DNA of 64,000 nucleotides from Pelmatolapia mariae (Eukaryota > Chordata > Actinopteri > Cichliformes > Cichlidae): the NCBI RefSeq assembly GCF_036321145.2, contig NC_086228.1, positions 30,269,181-30,333,180 on the forward strand. Reading direction: 5' to 3'. The notes beneath the pieces are model-generated. The model was not told the DNA's origin. It saw only the letters and a program-made list of their open reading frames with translations, and ran no database searches. The translations under genes were made by a program, and so were the position numbers. This document shows, piece by piece, positions 1 to 10,744 of this stretch. Positions within the stretch are counted from its first letter, which is position 1; the number at the start of each line of letters is the position of its first letter.

Positions 1-571
1 TCCGAAGAACTCTTTTCTTTATCCTTTAACTTTTTGGAGCACTTGCGAGGGATGGTTGTGCCTGCTTTGTGTAACAGGGACTTAGGGGCTTTCATGTGAG
101 CAATGGATGTGGAATGGTAATCCTTGCACCTGACTTGTCGGGGAGCCAAGGAGCAAGATTTACAACACCTGAGGGTCTAAATGGTTGGCCTTTGAGATAA
201 CTGAATGTGTGTGAGAGTGAATTTACAGCCCTGGGCAGCCCATAGATTTCATGCCCGGACTCTAAACTCTCACCTGCATGACCGAGTCTATTGAGATGAA
301 CACAGTCGAGTCTCAGTCACACACAGTTAGTTTCATGTGAGTAAAACATACACATGAGAAGGAGGCACAATCTTCCTATTAGCAGGAGTTTTATACTGCT
401 CACGTCTTTGTTACTAATCATGGCAGCTGTGTTTGTAAGCTTTCAAACCATTGCATGTATGTTTAATACACAATTACTGGGAGAAATCTGCCTATTGTTT
501 TTTTAATGCTTTTGCAGTTTATTGATAAAAGAAGCAAAAACACAGTAGTGATATAATAAAGTGCAGAATAA
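1..571. other. Unassigned AT-rich DNA
   Basis: No reading frame, repeat boundary or recognisable motif could be supported here on either strand. Confidence 0.5.
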
Positions 572-577
572 ATGAAA

Positions 578-1081
578 TGTCAGGGTCCTCCGTGTCTCTC
601 CGGTTTTGGTTTGGGCTTGTTTTTGTTGTCTCTCTCTCGCTCTCTCTCCTCCTCTTCGCTGGGCGGAGTTTCCTTCCCCAACACACCTGCAATCGATCCT
701 CGCACCTCTTCTGCCACTACTGAAGGCTCTGTGCTACTTATTGTACTACTTCCATCAGTGTAGCTCCAGCTCATTCCAGTAAATCGTGTTTTCCTCCACC
801 GAATTTCCTGGATTATAACCTGTGTTCTCTCCCTATCTATAGACCTTCCTCGACCCTTCCCTGCTTTTCCCTGGACTTGATCATGAGTGTGGATATTGTG
901 AGCGAACGGTGGTATGAGAGTGAGTGACTGACGAGGGAGAAGAAGAGTGTGACATGAACCCTTTTTCCCTGGAATCCCTGGAGCCCCTTTCCCCCGGCAC
1001 TGTTGTACATATCACCTGGTGTCACTGTAAATAAACTGCACCTGAGTTCGCTCGTATAAAAAGGTGGAAGAATGTGCAACA
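578..1081 (+). repeat. LTR-like interspersed repeat (possible solo LTR)
   Basis: The segment opens with TGTCAGGG, has pyrimidine-rich text, a CACTGTAAATAAAC polyadenylation-like box near its end (about 1023-1036) and finishes near CAACA. This layout matches teleost gypsy-type LTRs and resembles the better-defined solo LTR at 43060-43445, which has the same TGTAAATAAAC box. I could not find a 5-bp target duplication, so the ends are uncertain and the short frames inside it are not genes. Confidence 0.35.
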
Positions 1082-1384
1082 ATTACTGTACCAAAAAAAC
1101 TCTTGTAGTAGTATTTGAGCATTCTCATTCTGTTTTCATTAAGGCCATTCAGTATTGGTCTTTAGTGTAGTAATATCCCTTTCCATGTGATTCTCCTCGA
1201 TGGAGAATGCTCAAAGTTTTTATTGAATAAGAAAGAGACCATCCAGTACTTCTTTTATTTCATCTGAGTTCACCTGTGTGAATGCACGAGACTATTGTGT
1301 TTAATTCAGGAGCATTTTGGAACTGAACCTGACTCAGCAATAAACTAAAGAAACAAACATCACACACATTTCAAACATCCCAGA

Positions 1385-1720
1385 GACAAGCAAATGTTGC
1401 AAAACTGCATTTCACAGAGTGAGTGGATAATAATCCAAAGCATACTACAAAATCAATCTCCAAGTAATTTATTTGCCTTGAGCCCAGCACCTACTTCAAT
1501 GCCTGATCTCAGCTCCATGGAGCATGGTTTTCAGGTACTGAAGACAAAGCTGATGTATACATATATTGAGCGTGTATCATGGTATAGTAATGTTGCCTGT
1601 ATGGATTTATCTCCATGTTGGTTGTGGGAAGTTGCACTGGTCTGGGAGTGGTTTTGTGTGTCACATTTGCTGTGGGCCAGTGGCTGTGATGGGGTTGGAT
1701 TCATTAAAGGCAGCTGTATT
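1385..1720 (+). pseudogene. Tc1/mariner transposase relic
   Basis: The plus strand keeps shifted-frame echoes of a Tc1-type DDE transposase. One frame reads DNNPKHTTKS near 1420-1450, close to the family's DNDPKHT motif that follows the second catalytic Asp. A second frame reads PDLSSMEHGFQVLKTKL near 1503-1553, matching the PDLNPIEH motif with the third catalytic Glu. The two motifs are in different frames with stops between, so this is a decayed C-terminal fragment. No terminal inverted repeats were found. It is not the same family as the Tc1 relics at 41080 and 62290, which carry an HDNARPH-type motif. Confidence 0.55.
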
Positions 1721-2241
1721 TGATTGCACTGATATTCTAGTCTACTTACAGCCCACACTACAAACACTGCTGTAAAATGTTGTCTCTCTGTGCAGGTATG
1801 TCATGTGGCCAGATCTAAGATGACTTCATTTAAGTATGTTTATGATGGATCAGTTGCTGCACTGCGAATTGTGTAAAGAAGATGTGGTGATATTTCATCT
1901 CTCTGTGCAGGTCAGGGCCTACTGTATGCTGCAGCCTAAAGGCAGAGTTGGGTTGCTGAGGCCTGAGTGATTGCCGGCCTTCTACTTACAGGGCAGTGGG
2001 TTTTGGAGGACAACTGCTGATCCCTATTAAAGTGGTTGACATGTAGACTGCAACTGACTTGTGGCATCGCTGGCTCTGGCCTTGGACTGTGTGTTTTGTC
2101 CCTTTAGCAAGTGGGAGACGGGACAGTTTGATCCTTTAATTTTTTTAAACATTGTACTAATAAATTGTCTTTTAGAATTTTATTGGTTGTCATCTTTTGC
2201 CCACCACTGAGTGTTACAAGCGTTCAGTGTGGACCGCCTGG

Positions 2242-2246
<5 letters not shown>
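1721..2246. other. Unassigned DNA before the first TA tract
   Basis: No gene or repeat family was recognised. The text ends at a TA microsatellite against which a LINE fragment abuts. Confidence 0.4.

Positions 2247-2295
<49 letters not shown>
2247..2295. repeat. (TA)n microsatellite
   Basis: About 24 uninterrupted TA units. It sits exactly at the 5' truncation of the R4-like LINE fragment that follows. Frames reading through it give alternating Tyr-Ile and are not genes. Confidence 0.95.
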
Positions 2296-2297
<2 letters not shown>

Positions 2298-2855
2298 ATA
2301 GAGGCTGGGGTCTATCACACCAGGCAAGACCCCAGGTGCAGGCTGTGTGAAGATGCCCCTGAGACAATCCAGCACATAACAGCAGGGTGCAAGATGCTAG
2401 CAGGCAGGGCATACATGGAACGCCATAACCAAGTGCCTGGCATAATGTACAGGAACATCTGTGCTGAGTACGGCCTGGAAGTCCAGAGGTTAAAATGGGA
2501 GACGCCCCCAAGGGTGGTTTAGAATGACTGAGCCAAAATCCTGTGAGACCTACAGATACAGGCGGACAAAATGGTGATGGCTAACCAACTGGACATAATA
2601 GTGGTGGACAAGCAGAGAAAGACGGTTGTAGTGATAGATGTAGTGGTTCTGAATGACAGCAACATCAGGAAGAAGGAACACAAGAAGCTGGAGAAGTACC
2701 AAGGGCTCAGAGAAGAGCTGGAGAGGACGTGGAGGGTGAAGGTAACGGTGATAATCAGTGGTAATCAGAGCACTCGGTGCAGTGACCCCCAAGCTGGGCG
2801 AGTGGCTCCAGCAGATCCCAGGAACAACATCTGAGATCTCTGTCCAGACCCTCAA
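2296..2855 (+). pseudogene. R4/Rex6-like LINE, 3' part (zinc knuckle and endonuclease), copy 1
   Basis: This encodes the C-terminal end of a non-LTR retrotransposon ORF. It shows a zinc knuckle CRLC...H...C (CX2C-X8-H-X4-C, from about 2335) and then a restriction-like endonuclease segment ending in VVVIDVVVLNDSNIRKKE. This combination is typical of the R2/R4/NeSL group, which includes fish Rex6; naming Rex6 is an inference. Damage is clear: in-frame stops at 2520-2522 and 2529-2531, the endonuclease PD reads LD near 2589, and a frameshift follows after 2740. It is collinear with the longer copy at 54440-55670 but extends about 120 bp further 3', to a segment reading about GEWLQQIPGTTSEIS in shifted frame. 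It begins directly at a TA tract, which looks like 5' truncation. Confidence 0.85.
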
Positions 2856-3829
2856 GCTAATTATTGATATTGAAACAGGTTTAATTCAGCGTGGTACAGG
2901 TGTTTCTTTGGTTAGTTCGTAGTTGCACTGCAGCATGTGACAATTAAAAGCTACACTTGAGCTATTAGCAGTGGCTCATTGCCAAAGTAGCCTTTTATTC
3001 TACCTGAATGCTTGAACCTCTCTCTTCCTAATTATGTTCCTCTAATTTCTGACAACGTTCATTTCACCTTCCTCGGCTCTTCCTCGCTATTCCACATCTG
3101 GTGCTAGCAGCAGCAGCCTCCTGTGACTATGAGGCCTGGTTACTGTTCACAGCAAAGATGTCGGTTAATTTGACACATTTTGCTGCACTTATTTTTAGGG
3201 TTTTTTTTATTGTTTTGTTTCAGCTTCCAGTACTTCTTCCAAAAACAAAACCATCGTGCCATTTAAGGTTGTGTAGATAATCAAGAAAGAAATTATCACA
3301 CTAGTACAAGAATTTGGACTGCAGAACTGTAAAAATGTGTTCATAATATATGTACACTGAAGACAGGAGCTGATGGATGCATGCAAAAAAACATTTCACC
3401 TGTTGTCCTAAAAAAATGCCATCCACCATCATGAAAATCTGTGTTTTTCAAAAAAACAGAACAAGCTGGTTCCTACACTCTTGCTCTTGTTTTGCTATCA
3501 GCTGACAAGGCTTTAGTGAAAACATTTACTTTACTGTACTCGAGGGAAAAAAATGTAAAAGAAATTCTCCACCCGAATAAAGGAAAATCAAGAGTTGCAA
3601 AATTATAGTACATTAGAGCGAAAATTCAAACACTCTGTGAATGTGTTTAATATCAAACAAGTAGCACAAATGTACATAAAATATCAAAGACTTCTAGTGG
3701 GCATCTCTCCTCACATCCACAAGTACTCTACTATAAGCCAAGTAAGCAGTGTTTTGGTTTGCACTGAGTCTGACTTTTATACTTTTTATGGTCTGAATGC
3801 TCTGCAGGAAGTCTTCTTGTGGTTCTAAC
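2856..3829. other. Unassigned AT-rich DNA
   Basis: No coding or repeat structure supported. A 77-codon frame at 3595-3828 has no recognisable motif and ordinary AT-rich composition. Confidence 0.4.
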
Positions 3830-3925
3830 TAGGGATGGACCGATCCGATATACATTATCGGTATCAGTCCGATCCTGATCTAAATTACTGGATGGGATAT
3901 CGGGGAGAAATAAAAAATGTAATCC
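3830..3925 (+). mobile_element. hAT-like terminus fragment (TAGGGATGGACCGATCC type)
   Basis: The text starts TAGGGATGGACCGATCC and carries several GATCCGATAT/ATCGG sub-repeats, a layout typical of teleost hAT terminal regions. The opposite end (a reverse complement ending in CCATCCCTA) is not seen nearby, so only one terminus seems preserved. Confidence 0.4.
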
Positions 3926-4089
3926 GATCCAGGTAGGGCATTAACAGGGAAAGGGGGGCACAAAGCAATACATTTCTTTCTTATTCGCAATTAAAATGTC
4001 TCGCTTTTAATAAATAATTAACTGAATCTTACAACTAAAGTTTTCATCTGATGTAAAATGTATCAAAGTCTATTGTTGTATATAGTAAC

Positions 4090-5342
4090 TATTAAGTCTT
4101 ATATGTCCTACAAAACATTCAGATAAGTCAAACTTTACTCAACTCATTCTTTTGCTTCCTCCACTTCCGTACCATTGATTCATTAATGTTGAATTCTCTG
4201 GCAGCTGCTCTATTCCCATGTTGTTGCAGTATATTAATGACTAACCTCGTATTGTGGATGGATTATCTCATTTGTTCTCCTGACTGAAGTTTGGTCCGTT
4301 TACAGCAGGGGTCCCCAATCCCAGTCCACGAGGGCCGGTGTCCCTGCAGGTTTTAGAGCTCACCCTGGGTCAACACACCTGAATCACTTGATTAGTTCAT
4401 TACCAGGCCTCTGGAGAACTTCAAGACATGTTGAGAAGGTAATTTATCCATTTAAATCAGCAGTGATCGATCAAGGACACATCTAAAACCTGCAGGGACA
4501 CCGGCCCTCGTGGACTGGGATTGGGGACACCTGGTTTACAGCATCCTGCCATGTGATTGCATTTGTCCCTAATCATCGGGAACCCTCACGTTAACTTTTC
4601 TCAAGTGGAATAAAGTTAGCGTTCATCCTCCAGCTTTACTGTGCTAATGTTATGCTAACGTAGCTGTTATGCTAACATAGCTGTTGTGCTAGCGATCACG
4701 TAGCACATCATTATATACCAGCTAGCCCAACTTCAGTAACCCTACAAACGTCACTGCTGTATAGTTTTCTGTCTTCATTCATGTTGGAAGTGATAGCAGA
4801 GCTGTACGTTTGAATTCTTTCAGAAATCTCTCAGTCAGAACATGCTATATCATGTTTAGGTGGAAACTAGCGAGCTAACTTCCTGCTAACTTCTAACTCA
4901 GTTAAATGTAATAAATTCTGTTTTCATGGATGCCTGGATGTTAAACTTAATTGTTACACCTGGTAAAGCAGCAACACTGATCGTTTTATTAAAGATGAAA
5001 GAATTTAGACAGTTTGTAACTCTCAGTGATGCCGCAGTGTTCCTTTGACTTTGGGACCTGAAGGGGACGGAGTTTAGGACCCAGATTACTCCGCGAGACT
5101 CCTGACTATGGTAGCTGTAACGCTCCAACAATCCATCAAGCGGTGCGGCTTCGTAGCTTACCAAAGTCGTACTAAAACATTTTGACAGATTTCTGAGCAC
5201 CGTGTACCACATAAAATCGGTTCGACGTCAGTAAGCACAACCAGAATTCATACATAAGGTGCACCGGATTATAAGGTGCATTGTTGATTTTTGAGAAAAT
5301 TAAAGGATTTTAAGTGTGCCTCATAGTGTGGCAAATATGGTA
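4090..5342 (-). mobile_element. Pogo/Tigger-like DNA transposon relic
   Basis: On the minus strand, 4240-4149 reads GNRAAAREFNINESMVRKW, the CENP-B-type helix-turn-helix found at the N-terminus of pogo/Tigger transposases. The 5' terminus (5342 down to about 5250) has the TACC...GGCACACTTAAAATCC text common to a teleost element family with alternating AAGGTGCACC sub-repeats. The downstream DDE domain is missing, so this is an N-terminal remnant with its leader. A 104-codon frame at 5212-4898 lies in the leader and has no recognised domain. A hAT MITE (4306-4533) has inserted into the transposase N-terminal coding text. Confidence 0.6.
4306..4533. mobile_element. 228-bp hAT MITE with perfect 8-bp target duplication
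   Basis: Terminal inverted repeats of 52 bp (4306-4357 and 4482-4533) differ at about one position; the outer bases are CAGGGGTCCCCAATCC and its complement. The element is flanked by identical GTTTACAG copies at 4298-4305 and 4534-4541. The 8-bp duplication and CAGGG start place it in the hAT superfamily. It has no coding capacity, so it would have been moved by a related autonomous element. It sits inside the pogo-like relic and is therefore younger than it. Confidence 0.95.
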
Positions 5343-5449
5343 AATACTCCACAGTCAGCTGTTACTGGGATTCTAACAAAGTGGACGAATCCAGAATCCA
5401 TCATTACAGATCTCTAAATTTCATGTGGACTTGAGATTAGCTCAAAAAC

Positions 5450-7070
5450 TGTGTGTAGAGGGCAGGACTTTAAAAGGCTGGAGAGCCAGATACCACTGAG
5501 TGATTCAAGCTTTCGGCTGATGTAAACAACGGGGCGGTAGACTCTCTCCCCCAGCCCTATGCTCGAGGGATCAGTCTGCAGGATGAGGGGAGCAAAAAGT
5601 CAGGATGAGGGGTTCCCCACAGAGAGCCGCCTTTACCTGCTATAATGCCACCTGACTCTGCTCCTTTCACTTGGGCACATTTGGGGCAGCCTCTTGAAGT
5701 CAGTTAAGGATCTGGTCAGCTCAGTGAATTTCAGAATGAACTGGCCAACCTCAAGAACTGCCTCACCTCATTTTTGATCTTGGTACGCAGCAGGATGCGA
5801 CAGCTGCTGTTTTGTCTGTTTGGGAATGCTCCTGCCAAGTGACAACCTATATTACTGTACCTCCCTCCAACTGCACACTGGGTTGGCCGTGAACCGTGCC
5901 TGCCTCAGGACCATGGCTACCCACTGCATATGCTCTGCCCAGGTGTCGCTATGGATGATAACGTCATAATCAGCATGCAGACAATGTGCGAGTGTGTAGT
6001 GGACAAGGGAGTTCTTTCCTTGGACTCAGACATGGCATTCTGCATGTTGGTCAAATCCACCGTATCCACCTACACAGAACTGTGTAGACCCATATTTCTT
6101 CACTAAGAACTAAGGGGCTACACCAAGCACTGTTTGACTATTCTATTACTCCTATTTCCAACATAGCAGCCAGTTGCTTCTGAACAATTTGTCTTTATGG
6201 TCACATAATATGTGGGGCTGTGAACGCGCCATCACGCCAAGGTGGGTCTCAAAATGGTGCTCTATGAGAAGGGGAGAACAGGGGAAAGAACACATCCACA
6301 AACTGCTGTTGCAATGCAGCAACAGCCACACTCTGGATGTGTGTGAGATGGTCATCACAATGGACTGAGGATTGAATAGATGAATTTGGCACTTTGGGCT
6401 CTAACTCATGTCGGTCCTTAACCAGGGTCACCAGAGAAGCATCCTGTTCCCAAGCTTTTAGGAGGTTGGGGTGATATCTGTGTGGCTCCACCCTTGTCTG
6501 ACTGCACCGCTTCATAGTCAATATCCCCCATGATGGGTCCTTGCCACTTTGCAAATGATTTTGAGCTAAATAAAGGGAGCAATAAGAGCAAGTTGTCTGC
6601 CAGTGAAAATTGTCTGAGCCTAGCTACTGTGTTGTGAAGACACTGCTGACATTTCTGTCCCTGTTTGCGTGGGCTTTAACGTCCCTCCCAGTTTTTTTTA
6701 ATTAGGTGCAACACCCCCCACAGCTTCCTGCTAAGCAGCAACTTAATAGGGAAAAAAGCCCATGGAAGCATGGGACTCCTTCCAAACTGCAAACAACAGA
6801 GGGTCTAAACAGCAATCCCAACAGCGTTCATCCTTGTGAATGAACTTACGAATCATAGATTTTAAGGTCTTGTTAAACCTCTCCACCAACCCACCAGTCT
6901 GAGGGTGGTAGTAGATGTTGGCCCGAACAGATTTAATGCCCAGTAATTCTTACATTTCTTTTAGACATGAACAATGTGCTCTGGTCACTCTTTCAGGATG
7001 TCGACTCGGGAGATGATCTGAAACAGCATCTGCGACACACTCTGTGCAGAAATGGTGGACCACCAGTGCT
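5450..7070 (-). pseudogene. Ty3/gypsy pol relic, Gmr1-like (integrase before RT)
   Basis: Reading down the minus strand, the order is: integrase core YYHPQTGGLVERFNKTLK (6914-6861); integrase C-terminal text with FAKWQGP (about 6555); a linker with HCDDHLTHIQ (about 6360); RT entry text near 6260-6100 (ending WCSPLVL); an RT core in which the catalytic YxDD region reads ADYDVIIHSD (about 5975-5945); VRQFL (about 5765); then RNase H entry with QVKAALCGEPL and RPVVYISRKL (about 5640-5480). Integrase upstream of RT is the Ty1-like order known for Gmr1-type gypsy elements of fish. Many stops and frameshifts, the degraded catalytic motif and missing gag, protease and LTRs mark it as a dead, truncated copy. 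Confidence 0.85.
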
Positions 7071-7224
7071 CACTCGATAACAGTGATCGATTATTTATGT
7101 TTAATTTCATACATTTGCTGCATTTGTTTTTAGTTTTTTTTTGTTTGTTTTTTTGTTTTTCTCTCTTAGCTTGGTGATTGATACATCTTCAGGATTGCCT
7201 TTCATGTCTTACTGTTTGGGCTCA

Positions 7225-7400
7225 AATGATGATGCAAGTAGTGAGGTGAAATAATAACACTTCATCCAATGTCTTAAACCAAAAGTAAAATTGTATGGCG
7301 TAGAAAGTACTTCCTGTTGTGTTAAAATGTAGGTAGTAAAAATAAATAGTAATTCTACTTAAGTACAGTAACAAAGGATTTGTACTTAGTTACGTAACAC
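7225..7400. mobile_element. hAT terminus fragment
   Basis: The end of this block (CTTAAGTACAGTAAC..., TTACGTAACACCTGG) is the reverse complement of the kind of terminus seen at 35112 (CAAAGGTGGAAAGTAACG). Only one end is evident. Confidence 0.35.
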
Positions 7401-7899
7401 CTGGTACTTTGATTATCTTTGTTTAATATAAATCTTTGATGATCTGAAAAATATTGGTAGGAATGCAGACTGTGCACTACCTAAACCCTGTGATGTTATT
7501 TTACCCATAAAGTGTTGATAGAGCAAGTCCAAGCTTGTGACATGCCACTGTTATGTTTGTCTGATTAAGTGGCACAGAAATGGACCGCTGACTTGGAAAA
7601 GGTCAAAGAACGTTCTGAGAGGCTTTTTTTAGCTCGTCTTGTTACATGTCAACTTCTATCTGCATTCAGAACAAGGATAACAAGGAGAAGACCTCCCCAT
7701 GACACATACTCAGCAAAGTCAACAATTTTAAAGAAATTATTTCTATAAATGTGAAATTTGCCATTCATTGGAATAAACATGGCATGCAGTTCATTTTAGG
7801 TCATTATATACTAAATACCTCTATCTGAGGATATACAAGAGTGGGAAATTGGTAGCATGATTAGATATAAGAAACAGTGTCTGTTGAGTAATATTTCTT
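7401..7899. other. Unassigned DNA
   Basis: AT-rich text without supported genes or repeats. Confidence 0.35.
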
Positions 7900-8185
7900 T
7901 AATAAAAAAACAGTAGAGGATGAGGTCAAACGTTGCAGAATTTATATTACTCATGGGACGAGTTGCCACCATTAAAATGATGATTCTGCCAAAAATAAAC
8001 TACTTATTCTCACTGATCCCTAATAAACCCTGTCTTACTTGGTTCCAACATTTCGAAAATTTTATGTAAAAATAAGCCATCACAGATAAATCTAAAACAA
8101 AAAAAACCACAACGGTGGTCTCGAACTACCGAGTTTTTATCACTACTTCTTATCCAATAGATTCCTGTATGTTTCAGAATGGATT
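7900..8185 (+). pseudogene. L1-like LINE RT relic
   Basis: One frame reads LLMGRVATIKMMILPKINYL and continues FSLIPNKPCLTWF (about 7950-8045). This matches the segment just after the catalytic part of L1-type reverse transcriptases, where SLLGRIATVKM and LPKINYLFSMIP are typical. Frame changes follow almost at once. It is a short, heavily decayed piece with no catalytic residues left. Confidence 0.6.
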
Positions 8186-8299
8186 AAACCAAGCTTATTA
8201 CACAGCCCTGCCTGGAATCTCTACTCTGCCTTTCATCAGCTCCAGCATTAAGCATCACAGCTGCTTTAAAAGCCTCAGCACTTCTCTGTTTCTACTCTA

Positions 8300-8480
8300 A
8301 CCTTTTCAGAATCAGGATACTTTATTAATCCCTGAAGAAATTATGTTTTTACAGTTGCTCCCAGACAATAAAAACAATAACAGACTGAACTAAATTAAAT
8401 AATACAATATATAAAAATTATAAATATCAAGAATATTACAGAAATATATGATTGACATTTTATTGCAAACTGTAAAACTT
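8300..8480 (-). repeat. Antisense LINE 3' tail (CAGGATACTTTATTAATCCC type)
   Basis: AGAATCAGGATACTTTATTA followed by ATCCCTGAAGAAATT is a very common teleost retroposon tail read in reverse. No coding part is attached. Confidence 0.4.
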
Positions 8481-9369
8481 TGTTATTTTCACTGTAGATG
8501 ACGTACAAACGGGTGTAACTGTTGCACTGTGTGCAAAAAAAAGATGCTGATGCTCTCTTAGAGTAGTTTTTGTCGGCCAACCACTCCTGGGAATGTTCAC
8601 CACTGTTCCAAGGTTTTCCATTTGTAGATAATGGTTCTCACTATGGTTCAATAGCCAGGTGCCTTGATCATAGCCTTTGTAACACTTTCCATACTAATAG
8701 ATGTCAGTGACTTTGTTTCTCTGCTATTTTGCTTCACTTTGTCAGACAGCTTAAATTTATCGATGTCTTGATTCAACAGGCCTGATAGCAATGAGGCCTG
8801 GGCGTGGGTAGTCAAATTTGAACTCAGCTTTCCAAAATATGCGATTATTCAGTTAATTGAGGATTTAACAAAGTGTTACTTTTTTCCCATTAGTCCAGTT
8901 CGGATAGCTTTTGTCCCCACAATAAATTTAAGAACTGAAAAAAAGAAACAGCATCTATGAAATCACTGTGTGTGAGTGTTCAAATGTCCTCACACAACAC
9001 ATTCATTTGTTCTCACACTGTAATTTTAGGCACACAATTCTAAACCATAAACATTATCTGCACTGAGTCATTTTGTAATTATTTGAGCACTGGTCCTTTA
9101 AACTGTTTAACTGTGCATCATAAACTTACAGATCTGTGAAACTTCTGAATAATTAGTAATAGTAAGTTTACTCAGGAAACCACTGTCTGTAGTACTAACA
9201 ACAAGTTATGAATGTGTTCCTAGAACAGTTGGCGTTGCTTATTCATGTGTGTCCCACCTTGTATGTCAGCATTGGTGCCCCATGTCACTCAAAGAATTAC
9301 TAATTTAATTCGGTAAGAAGAGATCCTTCAAAGAATTGAATGTTATTTATTGAGACAGAGAAAATAATG
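8481..9369. other. Unassigned DNA
   Basis: No supported gene. Short frames at 8460-8651 lack motifs. Confidence 0.35.
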
Positions 9370-9732
9370 TATTTGGAGATTAGAGTCCGATGACCCAAAA
9401 CAGAATCCCAGCGGTGGTAGGACTTAGGACAGGACCCCCGCAGTTGAGATGGTGGTGGTGCTGAAGATGAATACTGAGGCTTGGGTGGAGCTCTGACTGA
9501 TGTTTATTTGATTTGGAGAAGGAGAAGAGCTGGGCTGCTGGAATGAAACATGAATGGGAGAATGAGAGCACAGATTTAAACCACACTAAGTAGGAGCTGA
9601 ATGGCTCAAAGAAGGTGGACAAGAAGATGATTGGACTAGAGTAATGATGTCAGTATTGAGACTCATGGCGTGGGGAAGTGCCAATGATGTAAAGAAGTGA
9701 AAAGCAGCATAACAAAGCAGGCAGATGAGTGA
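9370..9732 (-). repeat. Interspersed repeat of unknown class
   Basis: The block has the feel of a teleost dispersed repeat read in reverse (GTTTATTTGATTT near the middle, then a purine-rich end). Its class is uncertain and the ends could not be fixed. Confidence 0.3.
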
Positions 9733-9845
9733 TTATCAAATCAAATCAAAATGTATTTCTATAGCACATAACAATACAACAAAGTTGACCAAAGTGCTTC
9801 ACAGTCGGTCAGAGCAATAGCATAAGACAGTTAAAATAAAAAAAC
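9733..9845 (-). repeat. Retroposon tail (ATCAAATCAAATCAAAATG)
   Basis: A short ATCAA tandem run followed by ATGTATTTCTATAGCACATAA and CAAAGTGCTTCACA is the antisense 3' end of a common teleost SINE/LINE tail. Confidence 0.5.
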
Positions 9846-10029
9846 TCCTCCTTATTCAACTTACACATAAGTACACATAAGTAAAATAAACCAAATAATA
9901 TGCTACATGAAGCTTATGTTGTTTTATGGAAAACAAAAAGCTGCAAATATTGTCTTTTGTACTTTATGAAAAATGTTTTAATTCATTGTGGATTTAAAAT
10001 GTTTACAGAAGGTATTTTAGTCACAGCAG

Positions 10030-10744
10030 CAGCTCAGTTTGTTACAGTTGGGGAAGCTAATTGTGTGGAGTGAGAGGGAGGACCTAAGTGTAGACATGAG
10101 AGAACAAAACGTAATATTAACAGAAAGTGAGCTGTTTATTAAAGACTGGTTTTCACAAGGGCAAAACTACACGCTAACCCAACTGGGCGAACTAAGGCCT
10201 AACATACATGAAGACTTGACATGGGTACATGAAAATCCTGGAAACCATGGCATGAGCATAGCAGGACAATCAGACAAGGAATGTCAGGAACTCAGAGGTT
10301 AAATACACACAGCAGGTGATGTGGGGAAGTGGAAACACATGGGGAACTAGCTGATTGAATGCACATAATGACGCCACAGGGGAAGTGAAACTAAACACAC
10401 TGAACATGGAACAGCAGACCTCTTCAAAATAAAACAGGAAACATAACGGGACGCAGACATGACAGCACGGGCCTGACGACACAGCACACGCAGACATGAA
10501 TCACATGACAGACGTGGACTTAATAAGAAGAACTGATGAGGAACAAGCACACTGTTAATACATACAGGGAAAAGGGAAGTGGAGATGAGAGAGACGTCAC
10601 AGAAACACATGAAGGGCGAGGGAGGCTTAAACAAAGTGGGTGATAACACAAAGACGACTAACACGGCAAAATAGAATGAGTTAAACTTAAACATAAATCA
10701 TAAACCATCAAAATATAAGACAAAACACTGGTTCACATGACACA
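10030..10744 (-). repeat. LTR-like repeat, family A copy 1
   Basis: The block shares ordered similarity with 51785-52195, including GGAAACACA, GGGGAAC, ACGCCAC, GAAACTAAACACA and GAACATGGAAC in the same order. It reads as an LTR in reverse: on the minus strand it begins near TGTCATGTG at 10743. Frames inside it (10039-10302, 10694-10347) are incidental. No target duplication could be established. Confidence 0.5.

Noticed and set aside
578..1081. Confident solo LTR call
   Set aside because: No matching target duplication could be found, so it is listed only as LTR-like.
2224..2511. Minus-strand frame of 95 codons over the first LINE fragment
   Set aside because: Antisense shadow of the LINE coding sequence, running into the TA tract.
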